Of a DNA stretch of 11,844 nt, positions 1-9,514 are shown one piece after another. The stretch is from Prevotella sp. UBA3837. Its GTDB lineage: Bacteria; Bacteroidota; Bacteroidia; Bacteroidales; Bacteroidaceae. Location: the NCBI GenBank assembly GCA_002392835.1, contig DGHX01000018.1, forward strand, positions 1 to 11,844, written 5' to 3'. The notes beneath the pieces were generated by a model, which was given only the letters and a program-made list of their open reading frames with translations, was not told where the DNA came from and did no database searches. Position 1 is the stretch's first letter. Every line of letters starts with the position of its first letter. Position numbers and translations under genes: made by a program.

Positions 1-2472
<2,472 letters not shown>

Positions 2473-2489
<17 letters not shown>

Positions 2490-3198
2490 TGGTCTGTCCT
2501 CCTTCCGTAAACCCTCTGAGCAAGTTCACGTCCTTGCGAATGTTGTATTCCTTGCCGTCGGCACCCTTGGCCCGGCAGAGCAGGAAGTAGACGCCGTCCT
2601 TCACGGGCGAGCCGCGGTAGGTGCCGTCCCAGCCGCCGTCGATGTCGGTCCACTCGTAGAGCTTCTGCCCCCAGCGGTTGAAGATGTAGGCGTGGAACTC
2701 GATGATGTTCTTGTAGCCGCCGCTGGTGTCGCCGTCCTTGCCGTCCTTGGCCTTGAATACGTCGTTCTGCTTGTCGTCATTGGGCGAGAAGGCGTTGGGG
2801 AACTCCAGGCGGCTGTCCGATATGACGATGGTGATGGCCACCGAGTCCAGCTCTATGCCGTCCTGCTCCAGCCGCGTCTTCTGCACGATGGTGTACGTTC
2901 CCGACTCGGTGAAGGTGTACTGCGTGTCCTCCTCATAGCGCACGAAGAGCTCGCGCTGAGGCTCGTTCTGCCGCTGGCGGCGGAAGTGCCACTCGTAGGA
3001 GGGGGTATAGTCGTCCATGGACGAGGGGTTGGAGCGGAAGGTGACGTCGAGCGGCGCCTGGCCGTCGGTGATGCTGCGCGTCTCCTGCTGCACATTGTCG
3101 GAATTGACAAAATAGGCCTGCGGGTTGACCGTCTGAGCCGACAGCGACAATGCCTGGAAAAGGGCAGCAAGAAGCAAGAAAAGCGGGGTCTTTCTCAT
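2473..3198 (-). CDS. Secreted PKD-like protein with gliding-motility/T9SS type-B C-terminal domain
   Basis: A 241-residue exported protein. Residues 1-21 form a signal peptide (basic start, leucine-rich core, cleavage after SLSA). Residues about 42-128 look like a PKD-type beta-sandwich (APLDVTF, YEWHF, YTFTESGTYTI). Residues about 132-228 match the gliding-motility-associated C-terminal domain: FPNAFSPNDD, NDVF, IFNRWGQKLYE, GGWDGTYRG, DGVYFLL and a final LLR. In Bacteroidetes this domain is a type-B sorting signal that directs cargo through the type IX secretion system to the cell surface. The protein is small for this class and has little beyond the PKD and sorting domains, so its own activity is unknown. 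Thirteen residues (229-241) trail beyond the LLR that normally ends the domain, and they overlap the uvrA start. The ATG at 3196-3198 was chosen because it begins the signal peptide just downstream of a -7 box; a longer in-frame reading to 3276 would run through the promoter. Confidence 0.88.
2498..2504 (-). promoter_or_regulatory. Shine-Dalgarno site that fixes the uvrA GTG start
   Basis: On the minus strand the sequence AAGGAGG lies 8 nt before the GTG at 2487-2489. It is inside the 3' end of the upstream coding sequence, so uvrA translation may be coupled to that of its neighbour. Strong SD sites are uncommon in Bacteroidetes, which makes this one informative. Confidence 0.75.
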
Positions 3199-3219
3199 GT
3201 TTTTTCGTCTTTTGGACTG

Positions 3220-3227
3220 CAAAGATA
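3220..3227 (-). promoter_or_regulatory. -7 promoter box for the T9SS-domain gene and uvrA
   Basis: The minus strand reads TATCTTTG, a full match to the Bacteroidetes -7 consensus TAnnTTTG. It ends 21 nt before the ATG at 3198. A TTGC lies 21 nt upstream and may serve as the -33 element. The expected transcript would carry the two minus-strand genes. Confidence 0.7.
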
Positions 3228-3302
3228 CTAAATATTTCATAATTCTTTGCAAGCAAAACGAAATAAAATCGAGCACAGCGACTGCAATTCACATTTTTTT
3301 CG

Positions 3303-3310
3303 TACTTTTG
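3303..3310 (+). promoter_or_regulatory. -7 promoter box for the five-gene plus-strand unit
   Basis: TACTTTTG matches TAnnTTTG and lies 26 nt before the ATG at 3337. I see no convincing TTTG -33 element at the expected distance. With the opposite-strand box at 3220-3227 it makes 3199-3336 a divergent promoter region. Confidence 0.65.
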
Positions 3311-3336
3311 TAGGCGAAAACTGAAAAAAGCGACTT

Positions 3337-4683
3337 ATGAAACGAGTTTTAAGATACTTCTTAGCGGCTTCCGTGCTCCTGCTGACGGCAGGAGGAGCCA
3401 TGGCACAGACCATGAAGACGCACAAGGTGAAGAAACACGAGACCATCTACGGCATAGCACGCAGCTACGGCATCAGCGAGAGCCAGCTGCGCAGCGCCAA
3501 CCCCGGTATGGAGAGCGCCGACTACGTGCTGAAGAGCGGAAAGAAGATCAACATTCCCGTGGCGCAGCCCGCCGCCACGTCGCAGCCCGCCACCGACGCC
3601 CGCGACCAGACCGACGACATACGCCTGCGCCCCATACGCATGGGCGTGATGCTGCCCCTGCACGACCAGAACGGCGACGGACGGCGCATGGTGGAGTACT
3701 ACCGCGGACTGCTCATGGCCTGCGACAGCCTGAAGCACGAGGGAATATCGGTCGACATCTACGCATGGAACACACCCGAGGGCACAGACCTGGCCAACAC
3801 GCTGGAGAAGCCCGAGGCAGCACGCTGCGACATCATCTTCGGGCCGCTATACAGCAGCCAGATGGAGCAGCTGTCGGCATTCTGCCGCGACAACGGAACG
3901 ATGATGGTCATACCCTTCTCCATCAGGGCACCACAGCTGAACTACAACCGACACATCTTCCAGGTGTACCAGTCGCCCGACGGAATGAACGAGACGATCA
4001 GCCAGCGCTTTGCCGACTGGTTCAAGGACTGCCACCCCATCATCGTAGACTGCAACGACCCTAACAGCACCAAGGGAGCTTTCACTGCCACGCTGCGCAA
4101 GGAGCTGGAGTACCGCAACATACGCTACAGCCTGACCAGTCTGCGCTCATCGAGCAACGCCTTTGCCACATCGTTCAGCACACAGCGCAACAACGTGCTG
4201 GTGCTCAACTCGGCACGCACCAACGACCTCGACGAGCTCTTCATCAAGCTGAAGGACGTGGCACAGCAGGCACCCAACGTCAGGGTGTCGGTCTTCGGCT
4301 ACAACGAGTGGCTGGCACTGGCCGACTCGCATCGCATCAACTTCCACCGCTACGACACGTACATACCCTCGCCCTGGATGCCGGGCCTGTCGCCCTACGT
4401 GGCACTGCAGCTCACGCAGAAATACCGTTCCTTCTTCAAGCACGCCATGATCAACTTCACGCCGCCCCTGGCCATGACAGGCTTCGACCACGCCTTCTTC
4501 TTCCTGCGCGGTCTGCACAAGTACGGCCGCAGCTTCAGCGGCGAGGCCGGCGTCTTCGGCTACCAGCCCGTGCAGACGCCGCTGAAATTCGAGCGCGTCA
4601 GCCCAACGGGCGGATACCAGAACAAGGCATTCATGTTCATACACTACAAGACCGACGGCCAGACAGAGACCATCAGCTACTGA
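3337..4683 (+). CDS. LysM domain plus type 1 periplasmic-binding-fold protein
   Basis: A 448-residue exported protein. The signal peptide is residues 1-23 (cleavage after AMA, no lipobox Cys). A LysM module spans about 28-74 (HKVKKHETIYGIARSYGIS to GKKINIP); this module binds the glycan chain of peptidoglycan. After a Pro/Ala/Thr linker, about 98-440 resembles the type 1 periplasmic-binding fold (RMGVMLPL, GLLMACDSL, DIIFGPLYSSQ, MMVIPFS), as in branched-chain amino-acid binding proteins. Such LysM-PBP proteins are common in Bacteroidetes without an ABC transporter beside them, as here. One possibility is a wall-tethered ligand sensor or scavenger; another is a structural role in wall synthesis, since the LpoA activator of E. 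coli also uses this fold. It leads the plus-strand unit, 20 bp before the barrel gene. Domain calls are firm; function is not. Confidence 0.85.
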   Translation: MKRVLRYFLAASVLLLTAGGAMAQTMKTHKVKKHETIYGIARSYGISESQLRSANPGMESADYVLKSGKKINIPVAQPAATSQPATDARDQTDDIRLRPIRMGVMLPLHDQNGDGRRMVEYYRGLLMACDSLKHEGISVDIYAWNTPEGTDLANTLEKPEAARCDIIFGPLYSSQMEQLSAFCRDNGTMMVIPFSIRAPQLNYNRHIFQVYQSPDGMNETISQRFADWFKDCHPIIVDCNDPNSTKGAFTATLRKELEYRNIRYSLTSLRSSSNAFATSFSTQRNNVLVLNSARTNDLDELFIKLKDVAQQAPNVRVSVFGYNEWLALADSHRINFHRYDTYIPSPWMPGLSPYVALQLTQKYRSFFKHAMINFTPPLAMTGFDHAFFFLRGLHKYGRSFSGEAGVFGYQPVQTPLKFERVSPTGGYQNKAFMFIHYKTDGQTETISY

Positions 4684-4703
4684 ACGGGGGGAGAGAGAAA
4701 GAA

Positions 4704-5498
4704 ATGAAGAACAGCCATCATCTGACGACGTACCGCCTGCTGACGGTCCTGGTCACACTGCTGCTGACGGCACAGACAGCCACGGCACAGGTGGGCGAAC
4801 ACCGCAACAACCTGGCAGTGGGCGTGAACGCCGGATTCATCATGAGCAACATCAACTTCCTGCCAAAGGTGCCGCAGTCGATGCACACCGGACTGACGGG
4901 AGGCATCACCGCACGATATACATCGGAGAAATACTTCAACAGCATCTGCGCCATCGTGGCCGAGCTGAACTACGCACAGGTGGGATGGAAGGAGAACATC
5001 CTGACGCCCAACGACGAGCCCGTGATCAACGCCATCACCGGCCTGCGCGAGGAATACCAGCGCGACATGACCTACCTGCAGCTGCCCGTCTTCGCCCGCC
5101 TGGGCTGGGGGCGCGAGCAGCGGGGACTGCAGTTCTACTTCCAGGTGGGCCCGCAGCTGGGATACTTCACCGGAGAGAGCACGAAGATGAACTTCGACTT
5201 CGCGCAGCGCACCCCGGTTTACACCGACGGATCGGGACGCACCAGCAGCATCGTGGCACAGGACACCATGGCCGTGGAGCACAAGCTGGACTACGGCATA
5301 GCAGGCGGACTGGGACTGGAGTTCTCGCACCCCAGGCTGGGGCACTTCCTGCTGGAGGGGCGCTACTACTACGGACTGGGCAACATCTACGGCAACACCA
5401 AGCGCGACTACTTCGCCATATCGAACTTCGCCAACATCGTGGTGAAGCTGACCTACCTGTTCGACATCACAAGAACCAAAAACCCTAAAATTAAATAA
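4704..5498 (+). CDS. Outer-membrane beta-barrel protein (PorT/OMP_b-brl_2-like)
   Basis: A 264-residue protein with a signal peptide at 1-28 (cleavage after ATA). It is followed by alternating amphipathic strands with glycine and aromatic residues, typical of small 8-10-strand barrels: LAVGVNAGFIMS, GGITARYTS, YLQLPVFARLGWG, LQFYFQVGPQLGYFTG, GIAGGLGLEFS, FLLEGRYYYGLGNIYG. It ends in a hydrophobic strand (NIVVKLTYLFDI). It belongs with the 'porin family / outer membrane beta-barrel' group of Bacteroidetes. I do not see enough to call it the T9SS component PorT itself. The start is the ATG at 4704 because it begins the signal peptide and follows a purine-rich GGGGGGAGAGAG leader; longer in-frame readings run into the LysM-PBP gene in the wrong frame. 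It is 20 bp after that gene and 3 bp before the transporter, so co-expression is likely. Cargo or substrate is unknown. Confidence 0.8.
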   Translation: MKNSHHLTTYRLLTVLVTLLLTAQTATAQVGEHRNNLAVGVNAGFIMSNINFLPKVPQSMHTGLTGGITARYTSEKYFNSICAIVAELNYAQVGWKENILTPNDEPVINAITGLREEYQRDMTYLQLPVFARLGWGREQRGLQFYFQVGPQLGYFTGESTKMNFDFAQRTPVYTDGSGRTSSIVAQDTMAVEHKLDYGIAGGLGLEFSHPRLGHFLLEGRYYYGLGNIYGNTKRDYFAISNFANIVVKLTYLFDITRTKNPKIK

Positions 5499-5501
5499 AC
5501 T

Positions 5502-7055
5502 ATGTTCAAGAACCATCCCAAAGGGCTGCTGCTGGCTGCCCTGAGCAACATGGGCGAGCGCTTCGGCTACTACATCATGAACGCCGTGCTGGCCCTGTTC
5601 CTCTGTTCAAAGTTTGGCCTCTCCGACGGCCAGAGCGGCTTCATAGCCGCCATGTTCCTCACCGCCATCTACGTGCTCAGCCTGGTGGGCGGCATCATCG
5701 CCGACCGCACGCAGAACTACAAGGGCACCATCGCCTGGGGCCTGGTCATCATGGCACTGGGCTACGTGCTGCTGGCCATACCCGTGCTGGCCACACCCGA
5801 CAACATGTCGTGGCTGCTGCCCTTCACCATCTTCGCATTGGCACTCATTGCCTGCGGCAACGGCCTCTTCAAGGGCAACCTGCAGGCCATAGTGGGACAG
5901 ATGTACGACAACTTCGAGGCCGACGCCGCCAAGGAGAGCCCCGAGAAGCTGAAGTGGGCGCAGGGACAGCGCGACGCCGGATTCCAGATCTTCTACGTCT
6001 TCATCAACGTGGGCGCACTCGTGGCACCCTTCATCGCACCGCTGCTGCGCAGCTGGTGGCTGAAGGTGCACGGACTGGTGTACAACGCCGACCTGCCGAA
6101 GCTGTGCCATGAGTACATAGCAGGCAACATATCGGACAACGACATGCAGAACCTGACCGAGCTGGTGGGCAAGGTGGGAGGCGACGCTACCGACATGAGC
6201 GCCTTCTGCACGCAGTATCTCGACATCTTCAACACAGGCATACACTACTCCTTCATCGCATCGGTGGTGACCATGCTCATCTCGCTGGGCATCTTCCTCG
6301 CATCGAAGCACCTCTTCCCCACACCGGGCAAGAAGACGGCTGCCGCCTCAGTGGAGTACACCGCCGAGGAGAAGAAGGCCATGGCATCAGAGATAAAGCA
6401 GCGCATGTACGCACTCTTCGCAGTGCTGGGCATCGCCGTCTTCTTCTGGTTCTCATTCCACCAGAACGGACAGTCGCTGTCGTTCTTCGCACGCGACTTC
6501 GTGCAGACCGACTCCATAGCCCCCGAGATATGGCAGGCCGTGAACCCCTTCTTCGTCATCGTGCTCACACCCGTCATCATGTGGATCTTCGCCAGGCTCA
6601 CCGCCAGCGGACGCGCCATCAGCACTCCGCGAAAGATTGCCTACGGCATGGGCATAGCAGGCATCGCCTACCTCTTCCTCGCCATCTACTCCGCCACGCA
6701 GGGCTACCCCTCGGCCAACGAGTTCACGGCCATGGCCGACTCGGCCAAGATGGGACTGAAGGCTGGCCCCTGGGTGCTCATCGTCACCTATTTCTTCCTC
6801 ACCGTGGCCGAGCTGTTCATATCGCCCCTGGGACTCTCCTTCGTGTCGAAGGTGGCACCGAAGAACCTGCAGGGACTCTGCCAGGGACTGTGGCTCGGAG
6901 CAACGGCTGTGGGCAACGGACTGCTGTGGATAGGCCCACTCATTTACAACGAGTGGCCCATCTGGATTTGCTGGACCGTATTCCTCATCGTCTGCGTGGT
7001 GTCAATGGGCGTCATGTTCGGCATGGTGAAGTGGCTCGAGCGAGTCACTAAGTGA
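5502..7055 (+). CDS. POT/PTR2-family peptide transporter (MFS, inner membrane)
   Basis: A 517-residue polytopic membrane protein of the proton-dependent oligopeptide transporter family, which imports di- and tripeptides. It shows the family TM1 motif as NMGERFGYY (residues 16-24), the MFS loop GGIIADRTQNYKG after TM2, a hydrophilic segment around residues 140-165, and many hydrophobic helices up to the C terminus, in line with the 12-14 helices of bacterial members. Two residues linked to proton coupling elsewhere differ: the first Glu of ExxER is Asn16, and the TM7 Glu (usually EQ) is His320 in FHQNG. I believe both are common to the Bacteroidetes branch, but cannot verify this here. The stop is TGA at 7053-7055, sharing its A with the next ATG (TGATG), a typical coupled junction. 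Neighbours suggest an envelope or nutrient-uptake setting. Family call is firm; substrate is inferred. Confidence 0.92.
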   Translation: MFKNHPKGLLLAALSNMGERFGYYIMNAVLALFLCSKFGLSDGQSGFIAAMFLTAIYVLSLVGGIIADRTQNYKGTIAWGLVIMALGYVLLAIPVLATPDNMSWLLPFTIFALALIACGNGLFKGNLQAIVGQMYDNFEADAAKESPEKLKWAQGQRDAGFQIFYVFINVGALVAPFIAPLLRSWWLKVHGLVYNADLPKLCHEYIAGNISDNDMQNLTELVGKVGGDATDMSAFCTQYLDIFNTGIHYSFIASVVTMLISLGIFLASKHLFPTPGKKTAAASVEYTAEEKKAMASEIKQRMYALFAVLGIAVFFWFSFHQNGQSLSFFARDFVQTDSIAPEIWQAVNPFFVIVLTPVIMWIFARLTASGRAISTPRKIAYGMGIAGIAYLFLAIYSATQGYPSANEFTAMADSAKMGLKAGPWVLIVTYFFLTVAELFISPLGLSFVSKVAPKNLQGLCQGLWLGATAVGNGLLWIGPLIYNEWPIWICWTVFLIVCVVSMGVMFGMVKWLERVTK

Positions 7056-8059
7056 TGGAAGAAATGAGAAATTTCTCATTTTCCCTATTTCTCATCCTCT
7101 CAATTTCTCAACTTCTCATTTCCCCTGTCTCCGCCCAGCGGCTCACCTTCGTAGAGCTGAACTGCGAGAACCTCTTCGACACCCGCCACGACGAGGACAA
7201 GCAAGACCAGGAGTTCCTGCCCGACGGTACTCGCCGCTGGACACGCACCCGCTACTGGCGCAAGGTGAACGCCATCGGGCAGGAGTTGCTCTCGTGCAGC
7301 ACCGACCTGCCTGACCTGGTGGCTCTGGTGGAAGTTGAGAACGACTCGGCCATGCGCGACCTGACGCGCCGCTCACTGCTGCGCTCCGCCGGATACGACT
7401 ACCTGATGACCTGCTCGCCCGACGTGCGCGGCATCGATGTGGCACTGCTCTACCATCCCGCGCGCTTCCGCCCGCTGTGCTACGACGTCATTACCGTTGA
7501 GCCCCTGCCCGACATGCGCCCTACGCGCGACATACTCTATGTACAGGGCGAGACCGTCGGCGGCGATACGCTGCATGTGTTCGTAGTACATGCTCCCAGC
7601 CGCTATGGCGGCGAGCTGCCCACGCGCCCGCACCGACAGCGCGTGGCCGAAACGCTGCTACAGGCCGCAGCAACGCTGATGCAGGGAAATGTCATCGTGG
7701 CGGGCGACTTCAACGACTATGCCGACAGCCATTCGCTGCAACAGCTCGCTGCCGGCGGGCTGGTCAACGTCAGCGCATCGGCCCGGGGGGCAGCACGGCG
7801 CGCCCTGGGCACCTACCGCTACCAGGGCGAGTGGCACAGCATCGACCACGTGCTCACCTCGCACCAGCTGGCGGCTTGCGTTGACAGCGTCTACGTCAAC
7901 GACGCCATATTCCTGCTGCAGCCCGACACGAAATACGGTGGATGGAAGCCCCGACGCACCTATAACGGCTACCAGTACCAACGGGGCTACAGCGACCACC
8001 TGCCCCTGGTGGTGACCATCAACCTGAGCAAGAACGCCCCCCTCACCAATCACCAATAA
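7055..8059 (+). CDS. Secreted endonuclease/exonuclease/phosphatase-family hydrolase
   Basis: A 334-residue enzyme of the EEP (DNase I-like) fold. Numbered from the ATG at 7055, motifs are N36 (LNCENLF), E93 (VEVEN, metal-binding Glu), RGIDVALLY, H179 (VHAPSR), D218 and N220 (GDFND), D264-H265 (IDHVL) and D314-H315 (SDHLP). The catalytic set is complete, so a metal-dependent phosphodiesterase or nuclease is expected; the substrate cannot be read from sequence. A hydrophobic signal peptide ends at VSA (residue 27), so it acts in the periplasm or outside. The start is uncertain: ATG 7055 forms TGATG with the preceding stop, but ATG 7064 gives a more normal basic signal-peptide beginning (MRNFSF). 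The signal peptide is encoded by an 8-bp tandem array, and the last codons plus the stop lie in a 7-bp array. Length fits the family. Confidence 0.9.
   Translation: MEEMRNFSFSLFLILSISQLLISPVSAQRLTFVELNCENLFDTRHDEDKQDQEFLPDGTRRWTRTRYWRKVNAIGQELLSCSTDLPDLVALVEVENDSAMRDLTRRSLLRSAGYDYLMTCSPDVRGIDVALLYHPARFRPLCYDVITVEPLPDMRPTRDILYVQGETVGGDTLHVFVVHAPSRYGGELPTRPHRQRVAETLLQAAATLMQGNVIVAGDFNDYADSHSLQQLAAGGLVNVSASARGAARRALGTYRYQGEWHSIDHVLTSHQLAACVDSVYVNDAIFLLQPDTKYGGWKPRRTYNGYQYQRGYSDHLPLVVTINLSKNAPLTNHQ
7062..7081. repeat. Perfect 20-bp palindrome around an endonuclease start codon
   Basis: AAATGAGAAATTTCTCATTT is its own reverse complement. It contains the alternative ATG at 7064-7066 and its right half is the first unit of the octamer array. 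With no spacer it is not an ideal RNA hairpin, but it could act as an operator or simply reflect one inverted repeat unit. Confidence 0.6.
7071..7126 (+). repeat. Octamer array encoding a signal peptide (7 units)
   Basis: The stretch divides exactly into seven 8-bp units: ATTTCTCA, TTTTCCCT, ATTTCTCA, TCCTCTCA, ATTTCTCA, ACTTCTCA, TTTCCCCT. It has no G at all. Because 8 is not a multiple of 3, the units are read in rotating frames and yield the Phe/Ser/Leu/Ile-rich core of the endonuclease signal peptide. Confidence 0.8.
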
Positions 8060-8092
8060 CCAATAACCACTCACCAATAACCACTCACCAAT
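8044..8092 (+). repeat. Heptamer array forming the endonuclease-nhaC junction (7 units)
   Basis: Seven 7-bp units in a row: CACCAAT, CACCAAT, AACCAAT, AACCACT, CACCAAT, AACCACT, CACCAAT. The whole stretch from 8037 to 8092 lacks G. The TAA stop of the endonuclease (8057-8059) spans units 2 and 3, and the last unit supplies the AT of the nhaC ATG (8091-8093). No Shine-Dalgarno site exists here, so nhaC translation would start from an unstructured A/C-rich leader or by re-initiation. Confidence 0.88.
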
Positions 8093-9404
8093 GAATAGCC
8101 CTACCCCACGCCATGGACTGCTGGCGCTGAGCCCGCTGCTGGTGTTCACCGTACTCTACCTGGCCACGAGCATCGCTGCCGGCGACTTCTACCGCGTGCC
8201 CATCACCGTGGCCTTCCTCGCCACATCGGTCTATGCCGTAGCCATCAGCCGCGGGCCGCTGCAACAGCGCATCGAGGTGTTCAGCCGCGGTGCAGGTGCC
8301 AGCCAGATGATGCTCATGATGTGGATCTTCATCCTCGCAGGGGCCTTCGCCAACTCAGCCAAGATGATGGGCTCCATCGATGCCACCGTGAACCTGACGC
8401 TGAGCGTTCTGCCCGCACAGGCCATACTGGCCGGACTGTTCCTCGCCGCCTGCTTCGTGTCGCTCTCCATAGGCACCAGCGTAGGCACCATCGTGGCGCT
8501 GACACCCATTGCCGCCGGCGTGGCGGCACAGACAGGCGCATCGGTGCCCATGCTCGTGGCAGCAGTGGTGGGGGGCTCGTTCTTCGGCGACAACCTGTCG
8601 TTCATCAGCGACACCACCATCATTGCCACACAGACGCAGGGCTGCCGCCTCAGCGATAAGTTCCGGGTCAACTCGTTCATCGTCATTCCCGCCGCCGTCG
8701 TGGTGCTCGCACTCTATGTGGTGCTGGGCCAGGACATCAGCTCGCCGCACAGCGTGGCTGAAGTGCAGGCGGTGAAGGTGCTGCCCTATCTGGTGGTACT
8801 CGTCACCGCCATCTTCGGCATGAACGTCATGGCCGTGCTCACACTGGGCATCCTACTGACCGGCGTCATCGGGCTGCTGACAGGCAGCTTTGCCGACGTC
8901 TTCGAGTGGATGCAGGCCATGGGACAGGGCATTGTGGGCATGGGCGAGCTCATCGTCGTCACCATGCTGGCCGGAGGACTGTTAGAGGTCATCAAGCACA
9001 ACGGCGGCATAGACTACATCATTCGCCTGCTCACCCTGCGCATAAGAGGCCGACGGGGCGCCGAGCTGGCCATCGCAGCACTGGTGAGCATGGTCAACCT
9101 CTGCACAGCCAACAACACGGTGAGCATCATCACCGTGGGAGGCATAGCGCACCAGATAGGCGAGAAATACGGGCTGGATCCGCGGAAGTGCGCCTCGCTG
9201 CTCGACACCTTCTCATGTGCCGTACAGGGGCTCATACCCTACGGGGCACAGCTGCTCATGGCTGCCGGACTGGCCGCCGTCAACCCCCTCGACATCCTGC
9301 CGTCGCTCTGCTATCCGGTGGCCATCGGCATAGCGGCCCTGCTCGCCATCATCTTCCGCTATCCACGACGATACTCAGGCAGTGACGGGAACGGCCAGCC
9401 ATAG
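8091..9404 (+). CDS. nhaC: NhaC-family Na+/H+ antiporter
   Basis: A 437-residue polytopic inner-membrane protein that would exchange Na+ for H+ and serve pH and sodium homeostasis. The family hallmark is the block FFGDNLSFISDTTIIATQTQ at residues 164-183, followed by GCRLSDKFRVN. A second conserved region, LCTANNTVSIITVGGIA, lies in the C-terminal half, and long hydrophobic helices run through the rest. Length is usual for the family, perhaps slightly short. The ATG at 8091 begins MNSPTPRHG just before TM1 and no better start is seen. It is the last of five closely spaced plus-strand genes, 31 bp after the endonuclease, and the gap is entirely heptamer repeat. A malate/lactate-coupled variant within the same superfamily cannot be excluded. 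Confidence 0.9.
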   Translation: MNSPTPRHGLLALSPLLVFTVLYLATSIAAGDFYRVPITVAFLATSVYAVAISRGPLQQRIEVFSRGAGASQMMLMMWIFILAGAFANSAKMMGSIDATVNLTLSVLPAQAILAGLFLAACFVSLSIGTSVGTIVALTPIAAGVAAQTGASVPMLVAAVVGGSFFGDNLSFISDTTIIATQTQGCRLSDKFRVNSFIVIPAAVVVLALYVVLGQDISSPHSVAEVQAVKVLPYLVVLVTAIFGMNVMAVLTLGILLTGVIGLLTGSFADVFEWMQAMGQGIVGMGELIVVTMLAGGLLEVIKHNGGIDYIIRLLTLRIRGRRGAELAIAALVSMVNLCTANNTVSIITVGGIAHQIGEKYGLDPRKCASLLDTFSCAVQGLIPYGAQLLMAAGLAAVNPLDILPSLCYPVAIGIAALLAIIFRYPRRYSGSDGNGQP

Positions 9405-9441
9405 GGCTTTGCCCACTCGCTGACGAAGGAGCACAAAAGAA

Positions 9442-9492
9442 TCACAATGTCACACCGCCATGAACTGATAAACAGCGCGTGTGACATTGTGA
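9442..9492 (-). terminator. Stem-loop between convergent nhaC and spt, probable terminator
   Basis: A perfect 14-bp inverted repeat: TCACAATGTCACAC at 9442-9455 and GTGTGACATTGTGA at 9479-9492, with a 23-nt spacer in which CGC/GCG can add three pairs after a bulge. Leftward (spt direction) the stem is followed by TTCTTTT, as in an intrinsic terminator. Rightward it is followed by AAAAGATATTCC, with no T run. It lies in the 110-bp gap after the ends of both genes. The loop is large for a terminator. Confidence 0.6.
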
Positions 9493-9514
9493 AAAGATAT
9501 TCCTAAAAAATAGC

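Noticed and set aside
4308..4703. Possible longer N terminus for the barrel gene reaching back to 4308
   Set aside because: This part is a shifted frame of the LysM-PBP gene. The signal peptide begins at the ATG at 4704.
4704..5498. Calling the barrel gene porT of the type IX secretion system
   Set aside because: It shares a small-barrel character only; I could not recognise PorT-specific sequence, and the neighbours are not T9SS components.
4677..5516. Minus-strand 279-codon open frame across the barrel gene
   Set aside because: It is an antisense shadow; the plus strand has a signal peptide and beta-barrel strands over the same span.
8044..8092. CRISPR-like array at the endonuclease-nhaC junction
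   Set aside because: Units are 7 bp and directly tandem, without spacers, and no cas genes are present.
9442..9492. Terminal inverted repeats of a small mobile element
   Set aside because: The interior is only 23 nt, no flanking target-site duplication is visible, and position and T-rich tail fit a terminator better.
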